DNA of 64,000 nucleotides, taken from positions 175,548-239,547 of the forward strand of contig NZ_SAYU02000001.1 in NCBI RefSeq assembly GCF_004025965.2. Reading direction: 5' to 3'. The stretch comes from Phycicoccus flavus (lineage in GTDB: Bacteria > Actinomycetota > Actinomycetes > Actinomycetales > Dermatophilaceae). Below, piece after piece: positions 54,896 through 63,387 of the stretch; positions within the stretch are counted from its first letter, which is position 1, and every line of letters starts with the position of its first letter. The translations under genes were made by a program, and so were the position numbers. The notes under the pieces are model-generated. The model did no database searches. It was given only the letters and a program-made list of their open reading frames with translations, and was not told where the DNA came from.

Positions 54896-54912
54896 CCGGT
54901 CGCGGTGACCGG
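54896..54912. terminator. Hairpin between gpmA and the convergent gene
   Basis: CCGGTC-GCGGT-GACCGG, 6 bp, with a second hairpin GAGCGGC-TCA-GCCGCTC immediately after that includes the opposite stop codon. Confidence 0.5.
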
Positions 54913-54921
54913 CCGAGCGGC

Positions 54922-56844
54922 TCAGCCGCTCGTGTCGGGCGTGATCCCGAGCCAGGACGGCGGGTCCTGCGGGTCCAGCAGGTCCCGACCAACCGGGGGG
55001 ACGCCGTCGAAGGTCGTGCGCCCGCGGGCGTCGCGCACGATGAGGCGCCACCGGCCCGAGCCGTCGCCCCGGTCGACCGGCACGACGACGACGTCCCCGC
55101 GCAGCGGCACCCGCGGTGAGCGGGGTCCGGACGCCCCGCGGCGCGGCACCAGCTGGACGTCCGCTCCGCCCCCGGGCACGACGACGAGGTAGCGCGCGAC
55201 GTCCGGCGGGGCCCCGGCCAGGGGGACGACGACCGGCGCCGACCGCTCCCGGGCGGGGACGACGACCGGGCTCAGGGTGAGGCTCGAGGTGCCCTGCGGC
55301 GTCCGGTCGACCACCTCCAGCTGTCGCACGACGGCACCGTCGGGCGTCGTCGTCGTCCCGAGGCGCACCCGGCCGTCGGAGCGGGCGTACTGCGAGGTCG
55401 GGTCGAGCACACCGCCCGCGGTGTCGCTGTCGACGACGAGACGCGTGCGCAGCGACCGCCGGGGCACGCCGGTGGCCGAGGCGACGTAGCGCGGCAGGCT
55501 CTCGACCAGGTCCTGGCCCGCCGGCCGGTGGTACGCCCAGCCCGTCGGGGCCGGGACCGGGCCGTCGTAGCCGCCGCTGCGGACCCGGGCGGCGACCCCC
55601 CACGGGGCGTCGAGGTGCAGGGCGCCGACCCCGTCGCGCAACCGCACCGGGAGGAAGGTGCGCTCGGCGGACCCCGCCTTCGTCGGGTGCACCACCGGGG
55701 CGAAGTCGGCGCCGGTGGCCCGGGGCGGGGCGAGGACGAGCAGGGTCGCCCCGGTGGGGTGGGGCAGGCCCAGGGCGACGAGCTCGAGGATGCCGCTGAA
55801 GGAGTCGGGGCCGTACTCGACGGGGGTGAGCTGCTCGGCGGGGGCGCCGACGCTGCCCGCCCACACCGTGACGACCGGGCGCCGCCGCGCGTCGCGGCCG
55901 GGGGAGAGCGCGACGACGACCCGGACGTCGTCGACGTCGCCGGCGTAGACGACGGTGGACCCCGGCGCCTCGCGGCGGACCCGGGCGTCGATGCCGAGGT
56001 CGTTCCCGAGGAGGCCGCGCGCCGGCCAGTTCGTCGTGAGCGTCCAGACCGGCGAGTCCGGTCCCGTCGGGGTGGGCGCCGCGACGGTGGGCAGCGCGGA
56101 GCGGACCGGAGCCGCCGGGGTGCGGGCCGTCGACCCGCCGAGGGCCCACCAGACGGCGCCCCCGGCCAGGGCCGCGGCACCGCCTCCCACCAGGAGGCTG
56201 CGGCGGCGCGTCCCGCGGACCCGCTCGGCGACGAGCGCCGCGGGGTCCGGCGGCCCGGGCCGGGAGTCGGCGGCGGTGCGCAGCAGCTCGGTGAGGTCGG
56301 CGTCCGCCCGGCCGTCGTCCGGCGCGAGCCCCGCGGCCCGGCGTCCCTCCGCGTGGGCGCGGCGCACCCGGTCGCGGGCGGCGGCCGTGGCCGCCTCGAG
56401 GGCGACGCCGTCCCGGCCGAGCAGCGCGGCGAGCTCTGCCGGGGACACGAGCCACACGGCGTCGGCGGCGAGCGCGGCGCGGACCACGGGGTCCTCGCGG
56501 GTCAGGGCGGTCAGCAGCGCCCGGGCCACCTCGTCGTCGACGCCGGACCGGACGGCACCGGTGACGAGGTCCGCGGGGTCGGGGCCCGCGGCAACCGGCC
56601 CGACGGGCTCGACGGACCCGGGCTCGCCCGCGGGCAGCCGGACGAGCAGCGCCCGGCGCACGGCGGCCGTCGGTGCCCCCGACGCGAGCGCGTCGCTCCA
56701 GCCGGCCCGCAGGTCCGCGAACGCGGCGGTCGTGAGGTCACGGGCGGCGTCCGCGTCGAGGGTGGCGAGGAGCGCCACGGCCTCGACCTCCGGCCACCGG
56801 GCCGCGACGAAGCCGGCGAAGTCGTCGTCGACCACGGCCGTCAT
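54922..56844 (-). CDS. Membrane-anchored protein with degenerate ECF-sigma-like N-terminus, copy A
   Basis: 640 residues from the ATG at 56844. Residues 1-75 (FAGFVAARWPEVEAVALLAT, AARDLTTAAFADLRAGW, then AVRRALL) follow the pattern of SigE-family sigma region 2. Residues ~105-180 (ALLTALTREDPVVRAALAAD, SPAELAALLGRDGVALEAAT, ARDRVRRAHAEGRRAAG) mimic region 4. One helix follows (RRRSLLVGGGAAALAGGAVW, about 215-235), then ~400 outside residues, Ser/Thr/Pro-rich at first, then beta-rich. The promoter-contact residues look eroded. The next gene is a paralogue with the same order of parts. Function unknown; sigma ancestry is inference. Confidence 0.7.
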   Translation of the reverse strand: MTAVVDDDFAGFVAARWPEVEAVALLATLDADAARDLTTAAFADLRAGWSDALASGAPTAAVRRALLVRLPAGEPGSVEPVGPVAAGPDPADLVTGAVRSGVDDEVARALLTALTREDPVVRAALAADAVWLVSPAELAALLGRDGVALEAATAAARDRVRRAHAEGRRAAGLAPDDGRADADLTELLRTAADSRPGPPDPAALVAERVRGTRRRSLLVGGGAAALAGGAVWWALGGSTARTPAAPVRSALPTVAAPTPTGPDSPVWTLTTNWPARGLLGNDLGIDARVRREAPGSTVVYAGDVDDVRVVVALSPGRDARRRPVVTVWAGSVGAPAEQLTPVEYGPDSFSGILELVALGLPHPTGATLLVLAPPRATGADFAPVVHPTKAGSAERTFLPVRLRDGVGALHLDAPWGVAARVRSGGYDGPVPAPTGWAYHRPAGQDLVESLPRYVASATGVPRRSLRTRLVVDSDTAGGVLDPTSQYARSDGRVRLGTTTTPDGAVVRQLEVVDRTPQGTSSLTLSPVVVPARERSAPVVVPLAGAPPDVARYLVVVPGGGADVQLVPRRGASGPRSPRVPLRGDVVVVPVDRGDGSGRWRLIVRDARGRTTFDGVPPVGRDLLDPQDPPSWLGITPDTSG

Positions 56845-56908
56845 GGCTCCATCCTCACCCGCGGGCGCTGGCCACGGGCGAGCGGGCTCCGGGTCGGGTC
56901 GGTCGCCG

Positions 56909-58765
56909 TCAGAGGTCCCAGAGGTCCAGCAGGTCCCGGCCCTGGACCGGCTCGTCGTCGTAGAGGATCCGGCCGTCGGCGTCCCGGACCCGGAGGGTGA
57001 ACGGGTAGCTCGCGGGCTCGCGCAGGACGGCCACGCCGTCGACGACGCGGACCGGCCGGCCCCGGTCCCCGCCGGACGGACCGCGCACCTGCACCGTGGC
57101 GGCGGCGGGAGGACCGACCACGAGCATCGTCGTGCCCTCGGTCGTCTCGCCGTAGAGCATCTGGACGGCGGGAGCGTCGGCGGCCGCGGCCGGGATGACG
57201 AGCGGACCCTCGCCGTAGGAGCTGGCCACCCCTCCGCGGTCCCGGGTCTCGACCCAGGTGCTGCGCACGACGGCCGAGCCCGGCAGGGTCGCGAGGACCA
57301 CCCGCAACGTCCCGGTCGCGCGCGGCGAGCCGAGACCCCTGGTCCCCCGGCGCAGCCGGTAGCGGGTGACGCTGACCGTGACCCGGTCGGGGGCCAGGCC
57401 GGTGGCGGCCGCGACGCGCTCGAGGACCGCGCGCCGGGCCGTCGCCGGGCCGTAGGGGTCCCACTCGCTCGCGTCGAACACCCGGGGGAGGGCGCCGTCG
57501 AAGTCGTCGCAGCGCAGTCGCGTGGCGACACCGAGCGGGCCCTGGACCAGCCGCGTACCGACCCCGTCCCGCAGCTCGATCCCGGTCCAGGTGCGCACGA
57601 TCGTCCCGTCGGGCCGGGGGTCCACGGTCCCCGACACCTCGGCGCGACCGACTCCCGGACGGGCCAGGACGAGGACGAGCGTGTCCTCCTCGTGCGGGAC
57701 CCCGACGGCGACGACGTCCCGGGTCCCGTCCCGTCCGTACATCGCGTCCGGGGTGACGTCGGTCCGGGACAGGCGCTCCGCCGGGGTGCCGGCCGGTCCG
57801 TTCCACAGGATGATCGCCGGGCTGCTGCCGCCGTCGAGGTTGTCGGTCGCCGCCAGGGCGACCCGCAGCCCCTCGACGTCATGCGCGTAGAGCAGCGTGG
57901 CGTCGGTGGCGAGCGACGAGGTGAGCACCGAGGCGAACCGGGGGTCGGCGGCCAGCGCCCCCCGGGCGGGCCAGCTGCGCGGCGAGGACCATCGGGGGTC
58001 GTCCGCGGCCAGCGTGGACGGGCCCGGCGCGGAGGGCCGGGCGGCCGCGGCCCGTCCGTCGCCCCGGCCGGTGAGCACGGCCGTCCCCCCGGCGCCGACC
58101 GAGGCGAGCCCCGCCGCCGCGACGAGGAGGTGGCGGCGGCGCAGCCGGCGGGTGCGCAGGCGAACCAGCGCCTCCGGGTCCGGCACCGGTCCCGCGACGT
58201 CCGCGACCCGGTGCAGCACGTCGGCGAGGTCGGTGTCGAGCCGGTCGTCGGCCGGCCCCAGGCCCTCGGCCACCCGGCCCGCGCGGTGGGCCTCCAACAG
58301 CCGGCCGCGCGACGCGCCCACGTCCGCGAGCAGGCCGTCCCGTGACGGGCCGAGCAGCGACTCCAGGCCGCCGGCCGGCAGGTCCCAGAGCAGCGCCGCG
58401 GCGCCGGCGGCCCGCACGGCCACGGTCTCGCGGGCGAGGGCGTCGAGCAGCGCCTGCTCGACGCCGCCCTCCGGGGCCCCGACGGCCGCCCGGACCTCGG
58501 GGTCGACCGGGTCCGCGCCGGCCGGCAGGGGGTCCGGGGACCGGCGTCTCCGCCGCGGCGCCAGCTCCGCGAGCAGGGCGCGGCGCACGGCCGCGGTGGG
58601 GGCGCCGGACTCGTTCGCCTCCGCCCAGCCCGCGTGCAGGGTGGCGAAGGCGGCGGTCGTCGTCTCCCGGGCGGCCGCCGGGTCGAGGGTCGCGGCGAGG
58701 GCCACGGCCTCGACCTCGGGCCAGCGCGCGGCGACGAACCCGCCGAACTCCTCCGCCCCCGTCAT
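56909..58765 (-). CDS. Membrane-anchored protein with degenerate ECF-sigma-like N-terminus, copy B
   Basis: 618 residues from the ATG at 58765, upstream of and in the same direction as copy A (64-bp gap). The same modules: FGGFVAARWPEVEAVALAAT at residues 7-26, AVRRALLAELAPRRRRRS, LLDALARETVAVRAAGAAAL with LESLLGPSRDGLLADVGASR, a helix in RRRHLLVAAAGLASVGAGGT, then an exterior beta-rich domain ending PFTLRVRDADGRILYDDEPV and GRDLLDLWDL. Copy A ends with the similar GRDLLDPQDPPSWLG. The pair clearly arose by duplication. No family name recognised. Confidence 0.7.
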   Translation of the reverse strand: MTGAEEFGGFVAARWPEVEAVALAATLDPAAARETTTAAFATLHAGWAEANESGAPTAAVRRALLAELAPRRRRRSPDPLPAGADPVDPEVRAAVGAPEGGVEQALLDALARETVAVRAAGAAALLWDLPAGGLESLLGPSRDGLLADVGASRGRLLEAHRAGRVAEGLGPADDRLDTDLADVLHRVADVAGPVPDPEALVRLRTRRLRRRHLLVAAAGLASVGAGGTAVLTGRGDGRAAAARPSAPGPSTLAADDPRWSSPRSWPARGALAADPRFASVLTSSLATDATLLYAHDVEGLRVALAATDNLDGGSSPAIILWNGPAGTPAERLSRTDVTPDAMYGRDGTRDVVAVGVPHEEDTLVLVLARPGVGRAEVSGTVDPRPDGTIVRTWTGIELRDGVGTRLVQGPLGVATRLRCDDFDGALPRVFDASEWDPYGPATARRAVLERVAAATGLAPDRVTVSVTRYRLRRGTRGLGSPRATGTLRVVLATLPGSAVVRSTWVETRDRGGVASSYGEGPLVIPAAAADAPAVQMLYGETTEGTTMLVVGPPAAATVQVRGPSGGDRGRPVRVVDGVAVLREPASYPFTLRVRDADGRILYDDEPVQGRDLLDLWDL

Positions 58766-58899
58766 CGCCCCATCATCCTCGACCCCGGGCCCACGCGGGC
58801 CGCGACCCGCGAACCCGGCCGATGCCGACGGGTGACCTGCGCGGAGGCCCGGACGCGCCACCGACATCGTTCTACACTCGCTGCGACGAAGGAGAGACG

Positions 58900-59688
58900 A
58901 TGGCCGCGACCTCCCCGACGAGTGCCCAGCAGCTCCTCGACGCCTCGATGGACGTCCAGCTCGCCCGGCGCGCCTGGCTCGCCCGGGGTGACGCCCGCCG
59001 CCAACAGGTGCGCGGGACCCCCGCGGAGCTCGACGCGTACGTCCACGCCGCCTGCGTCGCGTCGGCGGAGTGCCTGTCCGCCACCCAGCTGTCCGCGATC
59101 GGGGCCCACGCCTGGGAGCGTCGCCGGGCGCTCACCCGCCTCGGCGCCCGGAACGGCACCCGGATGTCGACGGTCATGGACGTCACCCGGGCCCCGGTGG
59201 TCGCGGCCTCGCTTGGCGCCGACGAGGACGACCTGTCCGTCCGGGTCGGGCACGTCCCGATGCAGCTGAAGCTCCTCGACCGCACCACCGTCGTCGTCCA
59301 CGGCTCCTCCGGGCCGGACGAGGACCCCGCCGTGGCGCTCGTCGACGACCCCCGGACGGCGGCGGCCGCCCTCGTGTACTTCCGGGCCCTGTGGCGGGTG
59401 GCCGCGCCGGTCCGGGCCGTGCAGTCGGTCGCGGACCGGGAGGAGCGCGTCCTGCGGCTGCTCGGCACCGGGCTCACCGACGACGAGATCGCGCGGGTGC
59501 TCGGGGTCAGCGTGCGCACCGTGCGGGCCGACGTGCGGCGGGTGCAGGACCGGCTCGGGGTCCGGGGCCGCTACCAGCTCGGCTACCGTCTCGGTCTCCG
59601 GGCGAGCCAGGAGACCGAGACGGTGGCCCCCCTCCGTGACCGGGGTCCCGCCGGGGACACACCGTCCGCCGGGGCCCGGACGCTGTAG
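58900..59688 (+). CDS. LuxR-type regulator with TrmB-like sensor segment
   Basis: 262 residues; GAAGGAGAG lies before the ATG and TACACT near 58873 is a likely -10. The C-terminal LuxR HTH is at about 188-245: ADREERVLRLLGTGLTDDEI, ARVLGVSVRTVRADVRRVQD. The N-terminal part (AQQLLDASMDVQLARRAWLA, then VRVGHVPMQLKLLDRTTVVV, ALVDDPRTAAAALVYFRALW) resembles the PLD-like sensor domain of TrmB/LuxR hybrids. It is divergent from the sigma-like pair and may regulate it; ligand unknown. Confidence 0.85.
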   Translation: MAATSPTSAQQLLDASMDVQLARRAWLARGDARRQQVRGTPAELDAYVHAACVASAECLSATQLSAIGAHAWERRRALTRLGARNGTRMSTVMDVTRAPVVAASLGADEDDLSVRVGHVPMQLKLLDRTTVVVHGSSGPDEDPAVALVDDPRTAAAALVYFRALWRVAAPVRAVQSVADREERVLRLLGTGLTDDEIARVLGVSVRTVRADVRRVQDRLGVRGRYQLGYRLGLRASQETETVAPLRDRGPAGDTPSAGARTL

Positions 59689-59691
59689 CCC

Positions 59692-59790
59692 TCGCGGGCT
59701 CACCGCCCGCCGTGGACGCCCACAGCGGCGCCCACCGGAAACGGTAGGCACGCCCGCACGGGGTCGGTGCCGTCCTGCAGGTTCCTGCAG
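59692..59790. terminator. Termination region between the LuxR-type gene and phoU
   Basis: 128 bp between convergent genes. It contains a perfect palindrome CTGCAGG-TT-CCTGCAG (59775-59790), GCCC-TCGC-GGGC near 59690, and CGCGG/CCGCG just after. None has a T tract. Confidence 0.5.
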
Positions 59791-59816
59791 CGCGGACTCC
59801 CCGCGGGGTGGGTGGC

Positions 59817-60515
59817 TCAGACCGCCCGGCCGGTGGCGTCGTCCTCGGCGTCCTCGTGGCTGCCGTTGGCCTCGTTGCCCCACTCGCCGGTGACGATCCA
59901 CACGACCCGCTCGGCGACGGACACGGCGTGGTCGGCGAACCGCTCGTAGTAGCGGCCGAGGAGGGTGATGTCGACGGCGGTCTCGGTGTCGTGCGGCCAC
60001 TCGCTGCTCGTCACGTGCTCGAAGAGGTGCCGGTGCAGCCGGTCCATCGCGTCGTCGTCGGCCTCGATCTCGCGGGCGGCGGCGATGTCCCGGCCGGCGA
60101 TGACCGACCCGGTCTTCTCGACGATGAGCTCGGCGACCTGGCCCATCTCCCGGAACGTCGAGCGCAGCTCCGCCGGCACGGCCGACTCCGGGTAGCGCAG
60201 GCGCGCGACCTTCGCGACGTGCCGGGCGAGGTCGCCCATGCGCTCGATGTCGCTGCTCATCCGCATGCTCGTGACGACGACCCGCAGGTCGGTGGCCACC
60301 GGCTGCTGCAGCGCGAGCAGGTCGAAGGACAGCAGGTCGATCCGCTCGCGGCGGGAGTCGATCTCGGCGTCGGCGGTGATGACGGAGTCGGCGAGGTGGA
60401 CGTCGGCGTCGAGGAGGGCGGTCGTGGCCCGGCTCATCGCCGACGCGGCGAGATGGGTCATCTCGACGAGGCTCTCGGCGATCCGGTCGAGCTCCTCGTG
60501 GTAGGCCTTGCGCAT
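59817..60515 (-). CDS. phoU: Phosphate signalling protein PhoU
   Basis: 232 residues from the ATG at 60515; the open frame upstream is antisense to senX3. Two PhoU three-helix bundles: YHEELDRIAESLVEMTHLAA, ATDLRVVVTSMRMSSDIERM with GDLARHVAKVAR, and LLGRYYERFADHAVSVAERV with the (E)xxxD metal pattern. It joins PstSCAB to the SenX3 kinase and keeps the regulon off in high phosphate. Divergent from senX3 with a PHO-like box between. Confidence 0.96.
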   Translation of the reverse strand: MRKAYHEELDRIAESLVEMTHLAASAMSRATTALLDADVHLADSVITADAEIDSRRERIDLLSFDLLALQQPVATDLRVVVTSMRMSSDIERMGDLARHVAKVARLRYPESAVPAELRSTFREMGQVAELIVEKTGSVIAGRDIAAAREIEADDDAMDRLHRHLFEHVTSSEWPHDTETAVDITLLGRYYERFADHAVSVAERVVWIVTGEWGNEANGSHEDAEDDATGRAV

Positions 60516-60607
60516 CACGGGCTGCTGGTCCTCCGGTGGGATGGTCGTGGGGCGTGCGGAGCGGACACGGGGCGGCTCCGACGGCAGGCGCCACTGTCGC
60601 AGCCGGC

Positions 60608-60636
60608 GGTGAACCGCAGACGCCGCCGAGGTGAAC
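60608..60636. promoter_or_regulatory. PHO-like repeats between phoU and senX3
   Basis: GGTGAAC occurs at 60608-60614 and 60630-60636, exactly 22 bp (two 11-bp turns) apart; the unit between them is degenerate. This is the inverse-strand form of the GTTCACC repeat found before pstS. Confidence 0.55.
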
Positions 60637-60707
60637 TTCGGACGTCCGTGCACCGTAGCCGCCCCGGGCTGGTCGGGCGAGTCCGGGCTCGGTCGTACCC
60701 TGACGGC

Positions 60708-61904
60708 GTGGATGCGACGATCGCGGCCGTGCTCGGCGGGGGCGCCGGGCTGGTCATCGGTGCCGTCGCCGTGCTCGCGGGGCGCTGGTCCGAGCGGTCC
60801 TACGCCGACGACCCCGAGCCCGCCGAGCCGCCGCTGCCGCGCGGCGTCGGCGACGTGCTCTCGGTGCTGCGCTCGCTGGCCGTCGTCGTCGACGGTTCGG
60901 ACGCCGTCGTCAACACCTCCGCCTCGGCGGTCTCCTACGGGCTCGTGCGCCACGGCGAGCTCGTCCACCACGAGCTGCGCCACCTGGCCCGCCAGGTGCG
61001 GCGCGACGGGGTGATCCGCGAGGCCGAGCTCGACCTCGCGCGCGGGCCCAACCCCGACGCCAGCGTCGTCATGCGGGTGCGGGTGGCGCCGCTCGGGGTC
61101 AACCACGTCCTGCTGCTCGCCGAGGACCACACCCACGCCCGTCGGGTCGAGGAGGTCCGCCGCGACTTCGTCGCCAACGTGAGCCACGAGCTGAAGACCC
61201 CCGTTGGCGGCATCAGCCTGCTCGCCGAGGCCGTGCTCGACGGCAAGGACGACCCCGAGGCCGTCACCCGCTTCGCGGAGCGGATCCGGGTGGAGTCGAC
61301 GCGGCTCGGCCGCCTCGTCCAGGAGATCGTCGACCTCTCCCGCCTCCAGGTCGCCGACACCCTCCACGAGCCCGAGCTCGTCGAGGTCGACGAGGTGCTC
61401 GACGAGGCCCTGGACCGGGTCCGGGTCGCCGCCGACGCCCGCGGCATCGACGTCACCCTCGGCGCCGAGCGCGGGCTGCGGGTCTTCGGCGACCTCGAGC
61501 TCCTCGTCACCGCCGTGACGAACCTGCTGACCAACGCCGTGAACTACAGCGACGACGGGACCCGGGTCGGGGTGGGCGGCCGCCGGGTCGGCGACCTCGT
61601 CGAGATCACCGTCACCGACCAGGGCGCCGGCATCCCGGCCACCGAGCAGGAGCGGATCTTCGAGCGGTTCTACCGCGTCGACGCCGCCCGCTCGCGGGCC
61701 ACCGGCGGCACCGGCCTCGGCCTGGCGATCGTCAAGCACATCTGCGCCAACCACGGCGGCGACGTCGCCGTCTGGAGCGAGCCCGGACGCGGCTCGACCT
61801 TCACGATGACCCTGCCCGTCGCGGCCGCCCCGGCCGACACGGACCACGCGGCCGATGACGACCTCGGCGTGGCCGCCGCCGCGCGAGGAGAGAGCAGCGC
61901 ATGA
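60708..61904 (+). CDS. senX3: Sensor histidine kinase SenX3
   Basis: 398 residues from a GTG 6 bp after TACCCT. One clear N-terminal helix (AAVLGGGAGLVIGAVAVLAG), a PAS-like segment, H-box FVANVSHELKTPVGGISLLA with His160, N-box LLTNAVNYS, and G-boxes VTDQGAGIP and GGTGLGLAIVKHICANHGG. It phosphorylates RegX3 under phosphate starvation. Overlaps regX3 by 4 bp. Confidence 0.96.
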   Translation: MDATIAAVLGGGAGLVIGAVAVLAGRWSERSYADDPEPAEPPLPRGVGDVLSVLRSLAVVVDGSDAVVNTSASAVSYGLVRHGELVHHELRHLARQVRRDGVIREAELDLARGPNPDASVVMRVRVAPLGVNHVLLLAEDHTHARRVEEVRRDFVANVSHELKTPVGGISLLAEAVLDGKDDPEAVTRFAERIRVESTRLGRLVQEIVDLSRLQVADTLHEPELVEVDEVLDEALDRVRVAADARGIDVTLGAERGLRVFGDLELLVTAVTNLLTNAVNYSDDGTRVGVGGRRVGDLVEITVTDQGAGIPATEQERIFERFYRVDAARSRATGGTGLGLAIVKHICANHGGDVAVWSEPGRGSTFTMTLPVAAAPADTDHAADDDLGVAAAARGESSA

Positions 61905-62581
61905 CCCGGATCCTGATCGTCGAGGACGAGGTGTCCTTCTCGGACCCCCTCTCCTACCTGCTGAGCAAGGAGGGCTACGAGGTCTCGGTCGCCGACAACG
62001 GCAACGACGCCCTCACCGACTTCGACGGGGCCGGCGCCGACCTGGTCCTGCTCGACCTCATGCTGCCGGGTCTCTCCGGGGTCGACGTGTGCCGGGCGCT
62101 GCGGCAGCGCTCCAACGTGCCGGTCATCATGCTCACGGCCAAGGACAGCGAGATCGACAAGGTCGTCGGGCTCGAGCTCGGCGCCGACGACTACGTCACC
62201 AAGCCGTACTCCTCGCGCGAGCTGCTGGCCCGCATCAAGGCGGTGCTGCGGCGCGGCGCCGAACCCGAGGACCTGCTGCCGACGACCGTCGAGGCCGGGC
62301 CGGTGCGGATGGACGTCGAGCGCCACGTCGTCACGGTGCGCGGCGCCCAGGTGTCCTTCCCCCTCAAGGAGTTCGAGCTGCTCGAGATGCTGCTGCGCAA
62401 CACCGGCCGGGTCCTCACCCGGGTCCAGCTCATCGACCGGGTGTGGGGCAGCGACTACGTCGGGGACACCAAGACGCTCGACGTGCACATCAAGCGGCTG
62501 CGGGCCAAGGTCGAGGCCGACCCGGGGTCGCCGGTGCACATCCTCACGGTGCGCGGGCTCGGCTACAAGTTCGAGGCCTGA
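61901..62581 (+). CDS. regX3: Phosphate response regulator RegX3
   Basis: 226 residues; ATGA overlap with senX3. Receiver MTRILIVEDEVSFSDPLSYL with phospho-acceptor Asp52 (LLDLMLPG) and Lys in YVTKPYSSRELLARIKAVLR. OmpR winged helix: VSFPLKEFELLEMLLRNTGR, GDTKTLDVHIKRLRAKVEAD. It should bind the GTTCAC repeats noted before pstS and between phoU and senX3. Confidence 0.97.
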   Translation: MTRILIVEDEVSFSDPLSYLLSKEGYEVSVADNGNDALTDFDGAGADLVLLDLMLPGLSGVDVCRALRQRSNVPVIMLTAKDSEIDKVVGLELGADDYVTKPYSSRELLARIKAVLRRGAEPEDLLPTTVEAGPVRMDVERHVVTVRGAQVSFPLKEFELLEMLLRNTGRVLTRVQLIDRVWGSDYVGDTKTLDVHIKRLRAKVEADPGSPVHILTVRGLGYKFEA

Positions 62582-62624
62582 GCCGGGGCGGGCGACCGGC
62601 CGGGCTCGGTCCGGTCCGGGCGGG

Positions 62625-63179
62625 TCAGCCGCTGGAGCTGGCGCTCGGGCTCGGGCTGGCGCTGGGGCTCGTGCTCGCCGACGGGGAGGCGGAGGAGGAC
62701 GGCGCCTGCGACGGGGTCGGCACGCTCGTGTAGTAGGAGGTGCGGTCCAGCACCGGCACCTCGACGACGTTGCGCCCGGCCTGCGCCGTCGTCACCGACA
62801 GCTCGACGAGCGCCCCGGGCGCGGCGGGGACCGCGGCCAGGGTCACCGGGGTGGTCTCGGAGAGGGAGGAGCCCGAGTAGGCCGGGACGGTCGTCGAGGC
62901 GCCCCGCCCGCCGGCGTCGCCGGAGAGGGCGAAGGTCACCTCGACCGCCTCGGCACCCTCGTTGACGGCCTGCCCGACGAGGACGCCGGCCGAGCCCTCG
63001 GCGTCGGTGACGACCGCGAGGTTGCGCAGGTCCAGGCCCGGCATCGTGAGGTCGACGCCGTCGGCCGGGATGTACGGGTAGTCGGTCTGGACCGGCGAGA
63101 AGACGCCGCACGCGGACACGACCAGCGTGGCGCCGGCGAGGCCGAGGAGGCGCAGGAACGTGGCAGCGCGGTTCGTCAC
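62625..63179 (-). CDS. Putative lipoprotein with Ser/Pro-rich tail
   Basis: 184 residues. Lipobox VSAC with Cys24 after a hydrophobic signal. The body (about 40-140) looks like a single beta-sandwich (LDLRNLAVVTDAEGSAGVLV, VEVTFALSGDAGG). The last ~30 residues are a SPSAS-type low-complexity tail rich in Ser/Pro, which could be O-glycosylated or pass through the cell wall. Located between regX3 and carD, where actinobacteria often carry a lipoprotein of this type; function unknown. Confidence 0.85.
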   Translation of the reverse strand: MTNRAATFLRLLGLAGATLVVSACGVFSPVQTDYPYIPADGVDLTMPGLDLRNLAVVTDAEGSAGVLVGQAVNEGAEAVEVTFALSGDAGGRGASTTVPAYSGSSLSETTPVTLAAVPAAPGALVELSVTTAQAGRNVVEVPVLDRTSYYTSVPTPSQAPSSSASPSASTSPSASPSPSASSSG

Positions 63180-63330
63180 GCGGTCAGGATAGCGGGGGCC
63201 GCGAGGGGGTCCGACAGACCTCCGGGCGCCCGCGCGCGATGCACGCGCACCGGCCTCCTGTCAAGACCCGATTTGGTCCGCCCGCGGTTCGCTTTGAGCC
63301 TCTGACCTGCGCAAACACCGCCCGCTCGCA

Positions 63331-63360
63331 TTGGGCCGGACCGGCGTGTCGTGGTAGACT
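63331..63360 (+). promoter_or_regulatory. Promoter of carD
   Basis: TTGGGC (63331-63336), 18 bp, TAGACT (63355-63360) with TGG ahead of it (extended -10). Transcription would start about 20 nt before the ATG, leaving room for the GAAAGGGG ribosome site. Confidence 0.6.
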
Positions 63361-63387
63361 ACTCCTCGCGAAAGGGGTCAACACCAT

